DNA of 64,000 nucleotides, taken from contig OZ025874.1 of assembly GCA_964019415.1 (NCBI GenBank), forward strand, positions 6,611,092 to 6,675,091, given 5' to 3'. The DNA comes from Ianthella basta. Its lineage: Eukaryota > Porifera > Demospongiae > Verongiida > Ianthellidae. The position numbers and the translations under genes are program-made. Under the pieces are notes generated by a model, which was given only the letters and a program-made list of their open reading frames with translations, searched no databases and was not told the DNA's origin. This document shows, in pieces, positions 47,615-64,000 of this stretch (position 1 is its first letter; the number at the start of each line of letters is the position of its first letter).

Positions 47615-50600
47615 CTGTGAGGGAGGGAGGGAGGAGGTTGTACCTTTTAGTAATGGCACAGAATATATACAACACTACATTGTTTTACAGTAGTATGTTA
47701 CAGAATACCACAAGCAACCAGGGCAACTGATCAGTTTGTGTGCAGGTGGACAAGTTTGTTCCATATAGACATGATGCAGAAATGTGTGTAGGCACAACAA
47801 AACTTTAGCTTTCCTCACCTCCTTCCTTGGAATCCAGTCTTGCCCTGATCTGTTTGGCCACCTCTGGACCTACTGCCTCTCCCACCACATCAAGCACCGC
47901 CCCCCAGGTGCGGGGGAGGGACCCAGTGCCTGGCAACTGCTGCAGCCACTGGTTGAACAGCTCACGACAGCACACCTCAACACGGCCTTGCTCACTGGCA
48001 GCAATTGCAGCTCGCTTCTCATATGACACTAGCAGGTAGTCTGCAACCGCCTCCCACTGGGCGGCTGTAAAGGGGACCACGTGTTCCTGCAGAACAGCTA
48101 GTTCAGGGGTGCTCTGCAGAAGGGGGGTGGGACTAGAGGGTGTGACCTCACTACCCCGTAGACTGGACTGGATCCGCTCCACTGCTACTGGGCCACAGGT
48201 TTTCTTGACAGCCTCCAAGACCACACCCTCATCCCTCCTTTTCCCTCCAGTGTCATGGTCATGCCTCAACCAGCGGTGAAGGGACTCACAACAACAGAGA
48301 CCAGTTATTCTTTGCTTTTCAACCTTAATCACATCCAGTACTGTTGAGCTGATACCCAGGTGCAGTGCAAAGTTGTACCAGTTCACTCCAACATGGTGCA
48401 CTACATGGGACACAAACTGGGGGGACAGCACGGATGAGGGAGGAGTGGGTCCTGTAGAATAAGGGATTAAGGAAGGTAGGAAGGAATTGTAAGAGTACCT
48501 TTAAGAAGCACACTTAGGGAAGTGTGTGTGTGTGAGGGGGGTGAGAGTACAACCTAACTGTGAGGGAATGGCTCGTACGTACCTACATGCGCCTGTCCTA
48601 CATCTTCCCTCTGTATGTACCAAGGCTGCACGGCCCAAATATAATCATGTACTTACAAAGTCTGAGCGTAAACTACAAATGCAGTTAAGACAGCTGCAAT
48701 AATTACATTCATACCTTTATCCACTGGACAGAGATGGTAGGGTGTACTATGAGTTGTGGAGGTGAGTGGAACCTGTGGGGGGGGGGGGGGGGGTACCACA
48801 ATGCAAGACATGTTACATTGTATATAACACTCCCACATTATTTAAACCAAAGGTGTACAAACCAACAAGTACCCCCTACAATTGCAACTCACTTCACTGT
48901 CTTGAGTTCCAAGGATGTCCCGTGTCAACTGGTCCATTGTATGTTTGGTCTCAAAATGGCCGATTACCTCCAGCAGTGTCCTCCAGCTGGCTGCCTCATT
49001 GTGCCCCAACCAGTAGATGAGGACCTCCAGGTACCTGTCCTCACAGGAGGAGTGGGTGGAGGAAATGTCAGTTAGGGCTTCTAGGGGGATCTTGAGGGAA
49101 ATCCCTAAGCGCCTCCATCGTTCTACATTAACATGATCAATGACGTAAGTGGATATTATACTCAATTCTGGTCTCTGCTCCAACACCTTCTGTTGACGAA
49201 GGTGTGACTCCTCTGTGGCTGTTCCCTGCTCAGTTGTGGTGGTCCTCCCCAGCAGCTGGCTGAGCACTGCCTGCACTGCCTGCTGTCCGAACGAGCCAGA
49301 GGATGCCAGTTGTGTCATCCCCAATAGGAAGGCTGACCCATATTGTGACTTGACCTCCTCTGGGATGTTGGACCATATCCCATGTATCCCTCCAGCATTA
49401 CTGATGATATCGACTGCCTTGTCAAGTCCTAGCTTCTCTGCCAGGTCCAGGGGGGTCAGTCCATTGGGAAGGTACTTATTGAGGGTGTGGCGGAAAGAAT
49501 CATTGGTTGTGAGAAAGCCGATCACTTCAGTGTAATTGCAGCTGCTTAGGTAAAGACAACAATGACACAAGGATAGAAATTTGTTACACATCATTGCAAC
49601 AATAGCCAATTGCAGAGGGTTTAGCTCACATTTAGGCAATACCTGCTGAAGAATGCTCTCAGGATGTCTAAACTGAATGGGAAATAGCTGCTTCAACCGC
49701 TCGTACAACTGACAAGGTTCGGTAGGGGCTGTGAGTATTTCACTCAAGCATTCCAACACCTGCACATCTCCGTGTATTGCAGCCAAACATGCCAGTTTAC
49801 TCTGATCGACTAGCTGGTGCTTTGAGAAGATAGAGAGGACATTTCTCAGGTTCTTTGAAACTCTTACCAGGTTTCGTTTTACCTTATAATGGAACAGTTG
49901 GTATTCAAACACAGAAATAATGGTACCACCATGCTCTGAAAATAAGTATGGAGACTGTATGTTAATGCCAAGCTCTTTGCAGAGGGCAAAGTCAACAATC
50001 ATCTCATCTGGTTTTCGAATTGGCAAGAGTATAGTGCCACCCAACAAGCTTCCAGTGATTCGAATTCCACGCAGCCCAGCAACATCCAATGGTGTCCCAA
50101 GCAGTGGTGCTTCTGCTTTGACATCAGCACCCAGCTCAATGAGTGCCTTTAGAGAAAATACCTGATCACCAAGAAGAGCATAATGCAATGGTGTTAGACC
50201 ATAGCAATTTCTCCGAGACACATTCAAGCCTATTTTTGCAAAATAGCGCAGCAATCTTACATTGCCTCTGCATGCTGTCAAATGAACCAAAGAGCTGCCA
50301 TCTTTGGCAACCCCATCCAGAGGAAACCCTTCTTCTATCATCGCCTGTACTGTCACCCAGTGACCGCATCCTGCTGCCGATATGATAGGGCTTCCAAATG
50401 TGCCACCATCTGTGTTTTTATCTGCTCCATGTCTAACTAATTCCAGTACTGTCTCTGTATGCCCTGTGATGGCTGCAAAACCCAATGGAGTATTGCCTTC
50501 ATTGTCTGAAGCACATACATCACATCCCCAACTCAGTAATTCACCAACTATTTCAGTAAAACCATTCTCAGCTGCAGCATGTAAAACACTGACGCCTTTG

Positions 50601-53600
50601 TTGTTCAACACATCCACAGGACAACCTGCCCTCAACATTGCTTTCACAGTTGACACATGGCCATGTGCTACAGCTACGTGAAGTGGAGTACCAAATCGAT
50701 CAGCAATAATGGCCTTCTCTGCCCCAAGTCTGATTAATTCCAATGCTGCCTCAGTGTGCCCATTCTCCACTGCTCTGTGTAATGGAGTTTGACCACAACT
50801 GGTTGCCATTACATTAATGTCACACCCGACACTGCACAACTCTCTAATCACTTCAGCACTGCCACCCAGAGCTGCAGCATGCAAAACACTGTATCCATTG
50901 CTATTCACTATATCCACACGACAGCCTTCCTTTAACATTACCTTGACAGTTGACACATGACCACACGCTGCTGCTTGGTGAAGTGGAGTTCCATATGTAC
51001 CAGCAACTATGGCTTTCTCTGCCCCATGTTGTATCAACTCCAATGCTACCTCAGTCTTCCCTTCCACTGCAGCTGCTACATGCAGTGGAGTCTGACCATC
51101 ATTATTTGTTAAATTAATGTCACATCTTGCACTTAACAAGTCCCTAATAATGTCAGCAGTTCCACCTTCAGCTGCAGCATGCAAAACACTGGCAGCTTTG
51201 TTATCCACCACATTCACAGGACAGCCTGCCTTTAACAATGCCTTCACAGTTGATTCATGACCAAACTTTGCAGCTAAGTGAAGCGGAGTTCCCAGCCCAT
51301 CAGCAACAATGGCTTTCTTTGCCCCAAACCTGATCAACTCCAATGCAGCTTCAGTGTGCCCATCCTCCATTGTCCTGTGCAATGGAGTTTCACCATTACT
51401 GGGTATTATTGCATTAATGTCACATCCTGTACTACACACCTCTCTAGTCACTTCAGCACTACCACCTTGAGCCGCAAAATGCAAAACACTGAGACCATTA
51501 CTGTCCACCACATCCACAGGACAGCCTGCCGTCAACAAAGCTTTCACAGTTGACACATGACCACACCCTGCAGCTTGATGAAGTGGAGTACCACATGCAC
51601 CAGCAATTATGGCTTTGTCTGCCCCATGTCTGATTAATTCCAATGCTGCCTCAGTCTTACCATTTGTGGCTGCTACATGCAGCGCAGTCCTACCATCGTT
51701 GCATGTTGCATTGATGTCAAGTCCTGTTCTACATATCTCCCTAATCACTTCAGCATTGCCACCTACAGCTGCATCATGCAAAACACTGATACCATTGCCA
51801 TCCTTCACATCCAGAGGACAGCCTGCTTTCAACATTGCCTTCACAGTTGACGCATGACCATTGACTGCAGCTAAATGAAGTGGAGTACAAAATATATCAG
51901 CAACTATAGCCTTGTTTGCTCCATGTCGTATCAACTCCAATGTAGCATCAGTTTTCCCTTCACGTGCTGCCACATGCAGTGGAGTAATACCACCAATGGC
52001 TGCATTAATGTCAAAACCTGTACTCAACACAACCCTAATTACTTTAGCATCACCACCTTGAGCTGCAGCATGTAGGATGCTTCCACAATTGCTAGCCACC
52101 ACATCCACAGGACAGCCTGCCTTCAGCATTGCCTTCACAGTTGACACATGCCCACGTACTGCTGCTTGATGAAGTGGAGTACCTCTTGCATCAGCAACTA
52201 TTGCCTTCTCTGCTCCTTGTCTGATCAGCTCCAATGCTGCCTCAGTCTTCCCATCCGCTGCTGCTACATGCAGTGGAGTCCAACCATCATTGCGTGCTCC
52301 ATTAATATCACACCCTGACCTCACCAACACCTGAATGACTTTAGCACTACCACCTTTAGCTGCAGCATACAATACACTCAGTCTAGCTCCATCATCATCT
52401 ACCAGATCCACAGGACAGCCTGCCTTCAACATTGTCTTCACAGTTGACACATGACCACACATTGCTGCGTGGTGAAGTGGAGTTCCACATGCACCAGCAA
52501 TTATGGTTTTCTCTGCCCCATGTCTTATCAACTCCAATGTTGCCTCAGTCTTACCATCGCCTGCTGCTACATGCAGTGGAGTCCTACCATCATTCATTGC
52601 TCTATTAATGTCACACCCTGTACTCAACACTTCCCTAATAACTTCAACATTACCACTGTGAGCTGCAGAATGCAAAACACTGGCACCATTGCTATCCACC
52701 ACATCCACAGGACAGCCTGCCTTCAGCATTGCCTTCACAGTTGGCACATGACCATGCCCAGCAGTTATATGAAGTGGAGTACCAAACCTATCAGCAACAA
52801 CAGCTTTCTCTGCTCCAAGTATGATCAACTCTAATGCTGCTTCAGTGTGTCCGCCCTCGGCTGCCCTGTGCAGTGGAGTCAGACCGTTACTAAACTCTGT
52901 TTCATTGATGTTGCACCCCATGCTACACACCTCTCTAATCATTTCAGCATTACCACAAACAGCTGCAGCATGCAAAACACTGCCACCATCACTATCCCTT
53001 ACATCCACAGGACAGCCGACCTTCAGCAAAGCTTTGACAGTTGACACATGACCACAATATGCAGCTTGATGAAGTGGAGTACCACATGCACCAGCAACTA
53101 TGGCTTTGTCTGCCCCATGTCTTATCAACTCCAATGCTACCTCAGTCTTCCCATTTTGTGATGCCAAATGCAGTGAAGTCATACCATTATTGCATGTTGC
53201 ATTGATATCACACCCTGCTTTCAATACAACTCTAATCATTTTAGCATTACCACTATCAGCTGCAGCATGCAAAACACTGCAACCATTGCTAGCCACCATA
53301 TCCACAGGACAGCCTTCCTTCAACATTGCCTTCACAGTTGACACATGACCATGCCCAGCAGCTTGATGAAGTGGAGTACCACGAAAACCAGCAACCATGG
53401 CTTTCTCTGCCCCAAGATGTATCAATTCCAAAACCGTCTGTGTGTGGCCTTGCCCGGCAGCAAAGTGTAGTGGAGTAAGACCTACTTCATCAGCTGCATT
53501 CACAGACACACCACACTCAATGAGTTTGCAAAGTAGACCTGTTGAGCCATTGACTGCACAGAGATGAGCTAGCACTTTCAAGTCATAAAGAGCATCCACA

Positions 53601-53647
53601 GCTATTTCCGATGTAGCCTGACACTTCTTGTGCTGCCTGTCAGCCAT
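47253..53647 (-). CDS. ANK-DD gene 3: largest paralogue, 34 ankyrins and four Death-like domains
   Basis: Exons 53647-48893, 48772-48715, 48451-47819 and 47614-47253 join in phase for 1935 residues. The ATG at 53647 (MADRQHKKCQ) follows an acceptor (TTAAAG) by about 20 bases. There are 34 ankyrin repeats (about 53-1180), the same helical linker, Death domain 1 near 1495-1580 and three more in the last exons. The tail is RRQRKQ plus TAA, like gene 2. Four extra ankyrin triplets account for most of its extra length over gene 2. The leader exon is proposed at about 55942. Confidence 0.87.
47819..48451 (-). CDS. ANK-DD gene 3 exon 3: Death-like domains 2 and 3
   Basis: 633 nt. Domain 2 core is VNWYNFALHLGISSTVLDVI with a SLHRWLRHDHDTGG segment; domain 3 core is QWEAVADYLLVSYEKRAAI. 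The upstream spacer starts GPTPPSS as in gene 2, while genes 1 and 4 start GATPPPPSS. Confidence 0.85.
48893..53647 (-). CDS. ANK-DD gene 3 large exon: ankyrins, linker, Death domain 1
   Basis: 4755 nt, 1585 codons, donor GTGAGT at 48892-48887. There are twelve type-A ankyrins; a few cycles carry a one- or two-residue insert before the type-A repeat (for example EFSNGLTPLH and IPSNGETPLH), and one type-C repeat has a two-residue insert (DDDGARLSVLY). Death domain 1 is of the gene 2/4 type (VERWRRLGISLKIPLEALTD). An uninterrupted frame of this size confirms that the ankyrin block has no introns. Confidence 0.9.
50107..53491 (-). repeat. Ankyrin higher-order repeat array, gene 3 (34 repeats, 12 type-A)
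   Basis: About 3.4 kb with period near 297-300 bp. Neighbouring cycles are strongly alike in both protein and DNA, more so than the terminal cycles. Confidence 0.87.
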
Positions 53648-53926
53648 TTCACATCCACATCTTTAACAGGAAACAAAAATGTGTGAAACAACATCCTAGA
53701 CTACGTGATGCTATAAGTAGGCTCACATGCATGGCTAGACCTGATTCTGCTTCCGCTATTGTGCAATAACCACACTGTACAGTAGTCAGTGAAAGGGGTA
53801 CCCACATGAGGCTAGTAATATTGATTCGACCTATAATACTAGGCAGATGATCATCATCGTGGGGGCAAGCCTGAGCGAGGTTAGAGTCTAGAAGCGCTGC
53901 CACTGAATTTCCGTAGGATCCATATA

Positions 53927-54506
53927 CAGTGGAACCCCGCCTTGTGGATACCCCTGAAAAGCGGACACCTCGATTATGCGGACACTTTCTAAAGTCCCAA
54001 CGATTGGCCCTATTCTACCTGTATAAATTTCCCCTTGAAATGCGGACACCCCGTTATTCCGTATTGTGGACAGCATCCTGTGTACCGCCCTATACAACTC
54101 TGTATAAACCCCACCTGATAATCCGGACATTCGATCAGCTGCCAGAAAATGGCCGCTCCCTGATTTGCACTACTATAGCTACCTCTGACAAGTGACAGGA
54201 ACAGCACAGAAGTTGACGAGTGCCGCAAATCGTCTATACTAAGGGTTTGGAAAGTGCCTTTAACACGGGAAAGTTTAGCGCAAACAGCTACCCTTTAGAA
54301 TCGTCTTCAGAAATGGTGCGTGAGTGGAGTACTCGAGCAAACCACCTCTACCTTTACAAATTCGTATTATTTTGATACTCTTCATGCATACCAGATGATT
54401 GTTTTAACGTATGGGCTTATAAGCCGTACCTCTGAAATTCGGACACCCCTATAATCAGGACACTTCTCTTGTTCTGAAGGGTGTCCGCATTATAGGGGTT
54501 CCACTG
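53927..54506. mobile_element. 580-bp non-autonomous pogo/Tigger-like DNA transposon
   Basis: The ends are CAGTGGAACCCC and its inverse, flanked by TA on both sides, as expected for TA-targeting Tc1/mariner-pogo elements. The interior repeats GCGGACACC-type motifs several times and lacks a transposase frame. Confidence 0.8.
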
Positions 54507-55568
54507 TAGTAGTTCTGAGACTGTGCAAACACAGAGAAACAGCGCATTTAGCTAGTATGACATTCTGTGCTGTGGTCATGCGCGGTGGGTAGCTAGGGTG
54601 CAATCTGAGCACTACTGTTGTGCTATTGTTGTTGAGGCTAGTTTCAGTTCTTGTAGTGATTACATGGAAAAGGAATGTAGCCATGTAGTTGTGCCAGATC
54701 TCGATAGCTAGTCCGCACCTGAGGCATCATCTCTAAGCAGAGTTAAAAGCTTGAAGCTAAAGGAGTCGTGTGAAGGCTTGTGGGTGCCAGCAGTCGTCGA
54801 CTGGATAGTAGGTAGGTAATTTGCCTGCATTTCATTCATTTAAACCGGTGTTGAAAGTTTTCCCTGGTGAAAATTCTAGAGGTTTGCGAACGGCAGCCAT
54901 TTTATTGTCAGCAAATAGAAATAGACGGTAATGCATGTGTTGCAGTACCATAGCAATACTGCAATACGCAATACTGTATAGTGGGAAAATTTTGCAAGGT
55001 TCTATGTTCACGATATGACCAAATTCGCAAAGTTTTCCTTCGCAAAATTTCTCCCCAATCATTGTAATTATATGCAAACGTCATAATAAGACGGCTGCAA
55101 TGTAGCACAAAAGTGATCTATCCATTTAAGTGCTATGTAACTGTTCTGTGCCCAAAATACCCTTCTGCTAAGGAGTTCTTTTGGAGGCTGGATATCGCTA
55201 AGCTAAAACTGTGAAATGTTCGGTTTTGAACAAAATCGCAAAAATTTCTTCCAGTAGTCACACTCCATATATCATATATACACACCAGTGAACATGAGGC
55301 ATGGTGTGATGTGACTATGGTCATGGCTGCATGCTACTGTCATGGCGCAGCATTGGTGACAGAAGGCATATGTAGCTATGCAGATGTGGGGCAGTATTGG
55401 AATAAAAGCTCAGATTACATGAAAATGAGATGTGTAAATTGTTTGATGCTGACGGGGAGCTGTTTGGTGTCTGGACTGAATTCTGGAAGAGGTTGTGGCC
55501 ACAGAGAGCAACCTAGACAACGATCTTGACTCTACCACATACTTCGCTTACAATGAGCAACTATACTG

Positions 55569-55754
55569 GTAGGGGGGTTTCCGAACACGACGCCGCCTTC
55601 CGCCTGCATGTACTGGAAGGAACAGCTTCTCACTACGTCAGCCAGCACATCGACTCCTGCGCTGACTGCGTACAAAAAGAGAAGCTGTTCTACTGCGTAC
55701 AGGCGAAACGCGGCGCCGTGTTCGGAAACCCCATCTTGTTCGAAATTCTCCTAC
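55569..55754. mobile_element. 186-bp inverted-repeat element, family copy 2
   Basis: Same family as 41419-41605, with GTAGG and CCTAC ends and inverted GTTTCCGAACA, GCGCCG and GAACAGCTTCTC blocks. Confidence 0.78.
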
Positions 55755-55941
55755 CTTACAGTAGCTACCCTACTTTAGAGGATGTGAAGATTATTATTCA
55801 TCATTATTATGGGCTTGATGATGGATGATGACTATGATCTCTAGAACTTCATGATCAGTTCCAGCCTCGTAGCTAATGCCTCGGCGCGCAAAAGACACGC
55901 AATCATGTGTGATCAGGAGCGAGCACAGCGCCTCAACTCAC

Positions 55942-56050
55942 CTAATTCGTCGGCTCGAGTCATGTACACAAACAGTAGTTGGCCAAAGTCCTCTGGACCA
56001 CCAGCTAACGTTCTGTGTCGGCAATCAGTCGCAAAGTACAGTCAACTGAT
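55942..56050 (-). promoter_or_regulatory. Putative leader exon (5' UTR) of ANK-DD gene 3
   Basis: Conserved with 24297-24400 and 40962-41070; the minus-strand donor GTGAGT is at 55941-55936. The block CCTCTGGACCACCAGCTAA (plus) is shared with gene 2. Transcription start not resolved. Confidence 0.5.
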
Positions 56051-56129
56051 TCCTTTCTCGTGAACAGGTAGCCAACACGGAGTGACGTTTCCTCAAGCGA
56101 GCTTATCAATTACACAATTATACTATACT

Positions 56130-61084
<4,955 letters not shown>

Positions 61085-61443
61085 TCATTGGCACTTCTCC
61101 TCCAACAAAGCCCTCTCAATGCTGTCTGCTACATCACGTCCTAGTCCTAAGCAGTCCCCCACTGCAGACAAAACAGAAGACCATGTCCGAGGGGATTCCC
61201 CTGTTCCCTTTGATCCCTGCAGCCAACACTCAAACATCTCCAGGCAACACAGCTTCACATCATGTGATTCGGCAACTTTGAATGTCTTCAATATAGACGC
61301 CTCCATCCCCAAGTGGACCCCTAGTTGGTGCCACTTGTGGGCAACTGAAGGGATCACCTTCTTCAAGAGAGGTACAGCAGTGGGTTTGCTGCTGAGGAGC
61401 TCATCTTTGAGGGGATGTGCCAAAGGTGAAGGAGTGGGGGCGG
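61085..61443 (-). CDS. ANK-DD gene 4 exon 4: Death-like domain 4 and stop
   Basis: 359 nt; two codons longer than gene 1 because of an insertion near 61140 (a duplicated CTAGTC/CTAAG stretch adding Leu-Gly). Tail EEKCQ then TGA. Confidence 0.83.
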
Positions 61444-64000
61444 CTGTGAGGGAGGGAGGAGACAACACTACAGTGTGTATTACAATGTACCACAGGCAAC
61501 GAGGGCAACTGCTCTGTTTGTGTGCAGGTAAGCCATGTCTGCTCCAATTTGACATGAATCAGAAATATGTGCAGGCACAGAAACGCCTTAGCTATCCTCA
61601 CCTCTTTGCTTGGAATCCAGTCTTGCCCTGATCTGTTTGGCCACCTCTGTACCTACTGCCTCTCCCACCACATCAAGCACTGCCCCCCAGGTGCGGGGGA
61701 GGGACCCAGTGCCTGGCAACTGCTGCAGCCACTGGTTGAACAACTCACGGCAGCACACCTCAACATGGCCTTGCTCACTGGCAGCAATTGCAGCTCGCTT
61801 CTCATATGACACTAGCAGGTAGTCTGCAACCACCTCCCACTGGGCGGCTGTAAAGGGAACCACGTGTTCCTGCAGAGCAGCTAGTTCAGGGGTGTTCTGC
61901 AGGAGGGGGGTGGGGCTAGAGGGTGTGACCTCACCACTCTGCAGGCTCAACTGGATCTGCTCCACTGCCACTGGGCCACAGGTTTTCTTGACAGCTTCCA
62001 AGACCACACCTTCCTCCCTCCTTTCCCCTCCAGTGTCACGGTCAAGCCTCAGCCAGCGGTGGAGGGATTCACGACAACAGAGACCAGTTATTCTTTGCTT
62101 TTCAACCTTAATCACATCCAGTACTGTTGAGCTGATACCCAGGTGCAGTGCAAAGTTGTACCAGTTCACTCCAACATAGTGCACCACATGGGAGATAAAC
62201 TGGGGGGACAGCTGGGATGAGGGAGGAGGGGGAGTGGCTCCTACAGAATGAGGAGCTGAGGGAAGGGGAAGAACAGTACCTGCATATTGGTGGTACACTT
62301 AGGGAGAGTGTGTGTGTGGGGGGGAGGGGGTGAAAGTACAAGATAACTAAAAAAGAATCTATGTGCACCTGTCTTACATCTTCCGTCTGTACCAAGTCTG
62401 AACAAAACAACAAATGCAGTTAAGACAGCTGCAATAGTTACATTCATACCTATATCTGCTGGACAGAGGTGGTAGGGTTTACTATGAGTTGTGCAGGTGG
62501 GTTGAACCTGTGAGAGGAGGGGGGAGGGCAATGCATGTAAGACATGTTACATTGTACAACACTCCTGCATTACTTTAAGCAAAGCTGTATGAACCAGCAA
62601 GCACAATCAACTCACTTCACTGTCTTGAGCTGCAAGGATGTCCTGTGTCAGCTGGTTCATTGTATGCTTGGTCTCAAAATGGCCAAGTACCTCCAGCAGT
62701 GTCCTCCAGCTGGCTGTCTCATTGTGCTCCAGCCAGTAGATGAGGACCTCCAGATACCTATCTTCACAAGAGGAGTGGGTGGATGAAATGTGGAATAGAG
62801 CTTCTAGGGGGATTTTGAGAGATATCCCTAAATGCCGCCACCTAGCAACATTGAAGTTACCAATAACGTAAGTAGATAGTAAACTCAAGTCTGGTCTCTG
62901 GTTTAGTACTGCCTGCTTATGAAGGTGGGACTCCTCAGTGGTTGTTCCCTGCTCAGCTGTGGTGGTCCTCCCCAGCAGCGCTAGCTGACCAAGCACTACC
63001 TGCACTGCCTGTTCTCCAAGTGAACTAGCTGACGTCAGTTCCATCAGCACCTGATGGAGGTGGAGGACAGATTGCCCATGCTGTTTCCTAATTCCTTCTG
63101 GCATGACTGCCCAAACTCCTTGTCTCCCTCCAGCACGTCTGATGATTGTGACAGCCTCATCAAGACCTAGCTCTTCTGCCAGGTCAAGAGGGCTCAGTCC
63201 ATTGGGTAGGCATTCATTGAGGGTATGGCAGAAGGAATCATTGGTTGTGAGAATGCTGATTGTTTCGGTGTATTTGCAGATGCCTAGGTGAATGTAAGCA
63301 TGACAAATGTTTCCAAAGCATTTGTTACACATCATTGCAACAATAGCCAATTGCAGAGGATTCAGTCCACACTCAGGTAATACCCGTTGAAGGATACTCT
63401 CTGGATGTCTAAAATGAGTAGGAAATAGCTGCTTCAGTCGCCTGTAGTACTGACCGGGCTCAGTGGGGCCTGTGAGTATTTCACTCAAGCATTCCAAAAC
63501 TGCCACATCTCCATGTATGGCAGCCAAACATGCTAGATTACTCAGGTTGACCAGATGGTGTCTTGAGAATATGGAAAGGACTCTTCTCAGGTTCTTTGGC
63601 ACACGTACCAGGTTTTGAGTCACTTTCACCTTATTGCAGAACAAGTTGAAGTCAAACACAGAAATGGTACCACCATGCTCTGAAAACAAGTAAGGAGATT
63701 GTATGTCAATACCTAGCTCTTTACAGAGGGCAAAGTCCACAATCATCTTATCTGGCGTTCGGATTGGCAAGAGTACAGTGCCATGCAACAAGCTTCCATT
63801 GACTCGAAATCCGAACAACCTAACAATATTTGATATAGTACCAAACAGTGGTGCATCTGCCTTCTCATTACCGCCCAGTTCGATGAGTGCATTGAGACAG
63901 TGAAGGTGTCCACCAAGAAGAGCATAATGCAATGGTGTTAGACCAGAGTAATCTCTCTGAGACACATTGAAGCCTACTTTTGCAAAATAACGAAGCAATC
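61085..64000 (-). CDS. ANK-DD gene 4, 3' part (5' end beyond the window)
   Basis: Exons: beyond 64000 to 62616 (461 full codons visible), 62507-62450, 62240-61602 and 61443-61085, all in phase; about 813 codons seen. The visible part starts in the last ankyrins (LLRYFAKVGFNVSQRDYSGL), then the helical linker and four Death-like domains. Death domain 1 is of the gene 2/3 type, while exons 3 and 4 are closest to gene 1 (GATPPPPSS spacer, KCQ plus TGA tail). The ankyrin array and start lie outside. Confidence 0.86.
61602..62240 (-). CDS. ANK-DD gene 4 exon 3: Death-like domains 2 and 3
   Basis: 639 nt as in gene 1; acceptor CATTCTGTAG, donor GTGAGG at 61601-61596. Domain 3 core reads QWEVVADYLLVSYEKRAAI. 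Confidence 0.85.
62616..64000 (-). CDS. ANK-DD gene 4 large exon, partial
   Basis: Donor GTGAGT at 62615-62610; open without stop to the window edge. Linker block ALCKELGIDIQSPYLFSEHG has Asp where genes 1-3 have Asn. Death domain 1 ends YWLEHNETASWRTLLEVLGH. Confidence 0.88.

Larger units (their letters stand above)
53648..55941 (-). other. 5' intron of ANK-DD gene 3
   Basis: About 2.3 kb between the leader-exon donor (55941-55936) and the acceptor beside the ATG. It includes a pogo/Tigger-like element (53927-54506), an inverted-repeat element (55569-55754) and about 240 bp paralogous to the gene 1 intron (55296-55540 versus 23600-23830). Confidence 0.55.

Noticed and set aside
50107..53491. 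Regular repeats spaced about 300 bp, considered as a CRISPR-like or satellite array
   Set aside because: The period encodes ankyrin repeats in one open frame; there are no unique spacers.

Overview
The window is eukaryotic nuclear DNA, almost certainly from an invertebrate animal. Genes are split by short GT-AG introns, (CA)n/(GT)n microsatellites and foldback elements are dense, and the leftmost gene is an animal-specific ankyrin-KH protein. Expanded ankyrin/Death-domain gene arrays fit an early-branching marine animal such as a sponge, but the sequence alone does not fix the phylum. Every gene I can support lies on the minus strand.

Region 1 (about 1-13.35 kb) holds the first 29 coding exons of an ANKHD1/ANKRD17 (Drosophila mask) orthologue. 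All 28 exon joins are in phase. The 15 + 10 ankyrin layout matches the vertebrate protein repeat for repeat. The KH domain would lie left of position 1.

Region 2 (about 13.9-64 kb) is a tandem array of four paralogous genes, called ANK-DD 1 to 4 here, transcribed right to left, plus one ankyrin pseudogene fragment (24.4-25.2 kb). Each gene has a non-coding leader exon, a long 5' intron, one huge exon (22 to 34 ankyrin repeats, a helical linker and Death-like domain 1), a 58-nt micro-exon, an exon with Death-like domains 2 and 3, and a last exon with Death-like domain 4 whose stop codon is followed at once by a (TG)n tract. Gene 4 runs off the right edge. The ankyrins form a three-repeat (about 99 residue) higher-order unit present 8, 9 and 12 times in genes 2, 1 and 3, so the paralogues differ by whole units.

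Between coding parts, each unit carries a 3 to 5 kb repetitive 3' flank with conserved, splice-flanked islands of uncertain coding status. The 5' introns hold many inverted-repeat elements. The most striking are a 2 x 445 bp inverted repeat (25.6-26.6 kb), a 2 x 254 bp inverted repeat of near identity (45.1-46.2 kb), and a transposed copy of ANKHD1 exon 2 sitting between the arms of the latter.

Inference: the array looks like a fast-evolving family of intracellular ankyrin scaffolds or sensors carrying four Death-fold modules, diversified by unequal exchange of ankyrin triplets and gene conversion. A role in apoptosis or innate immunity is plausible from the domains but is not shown by the sequence.
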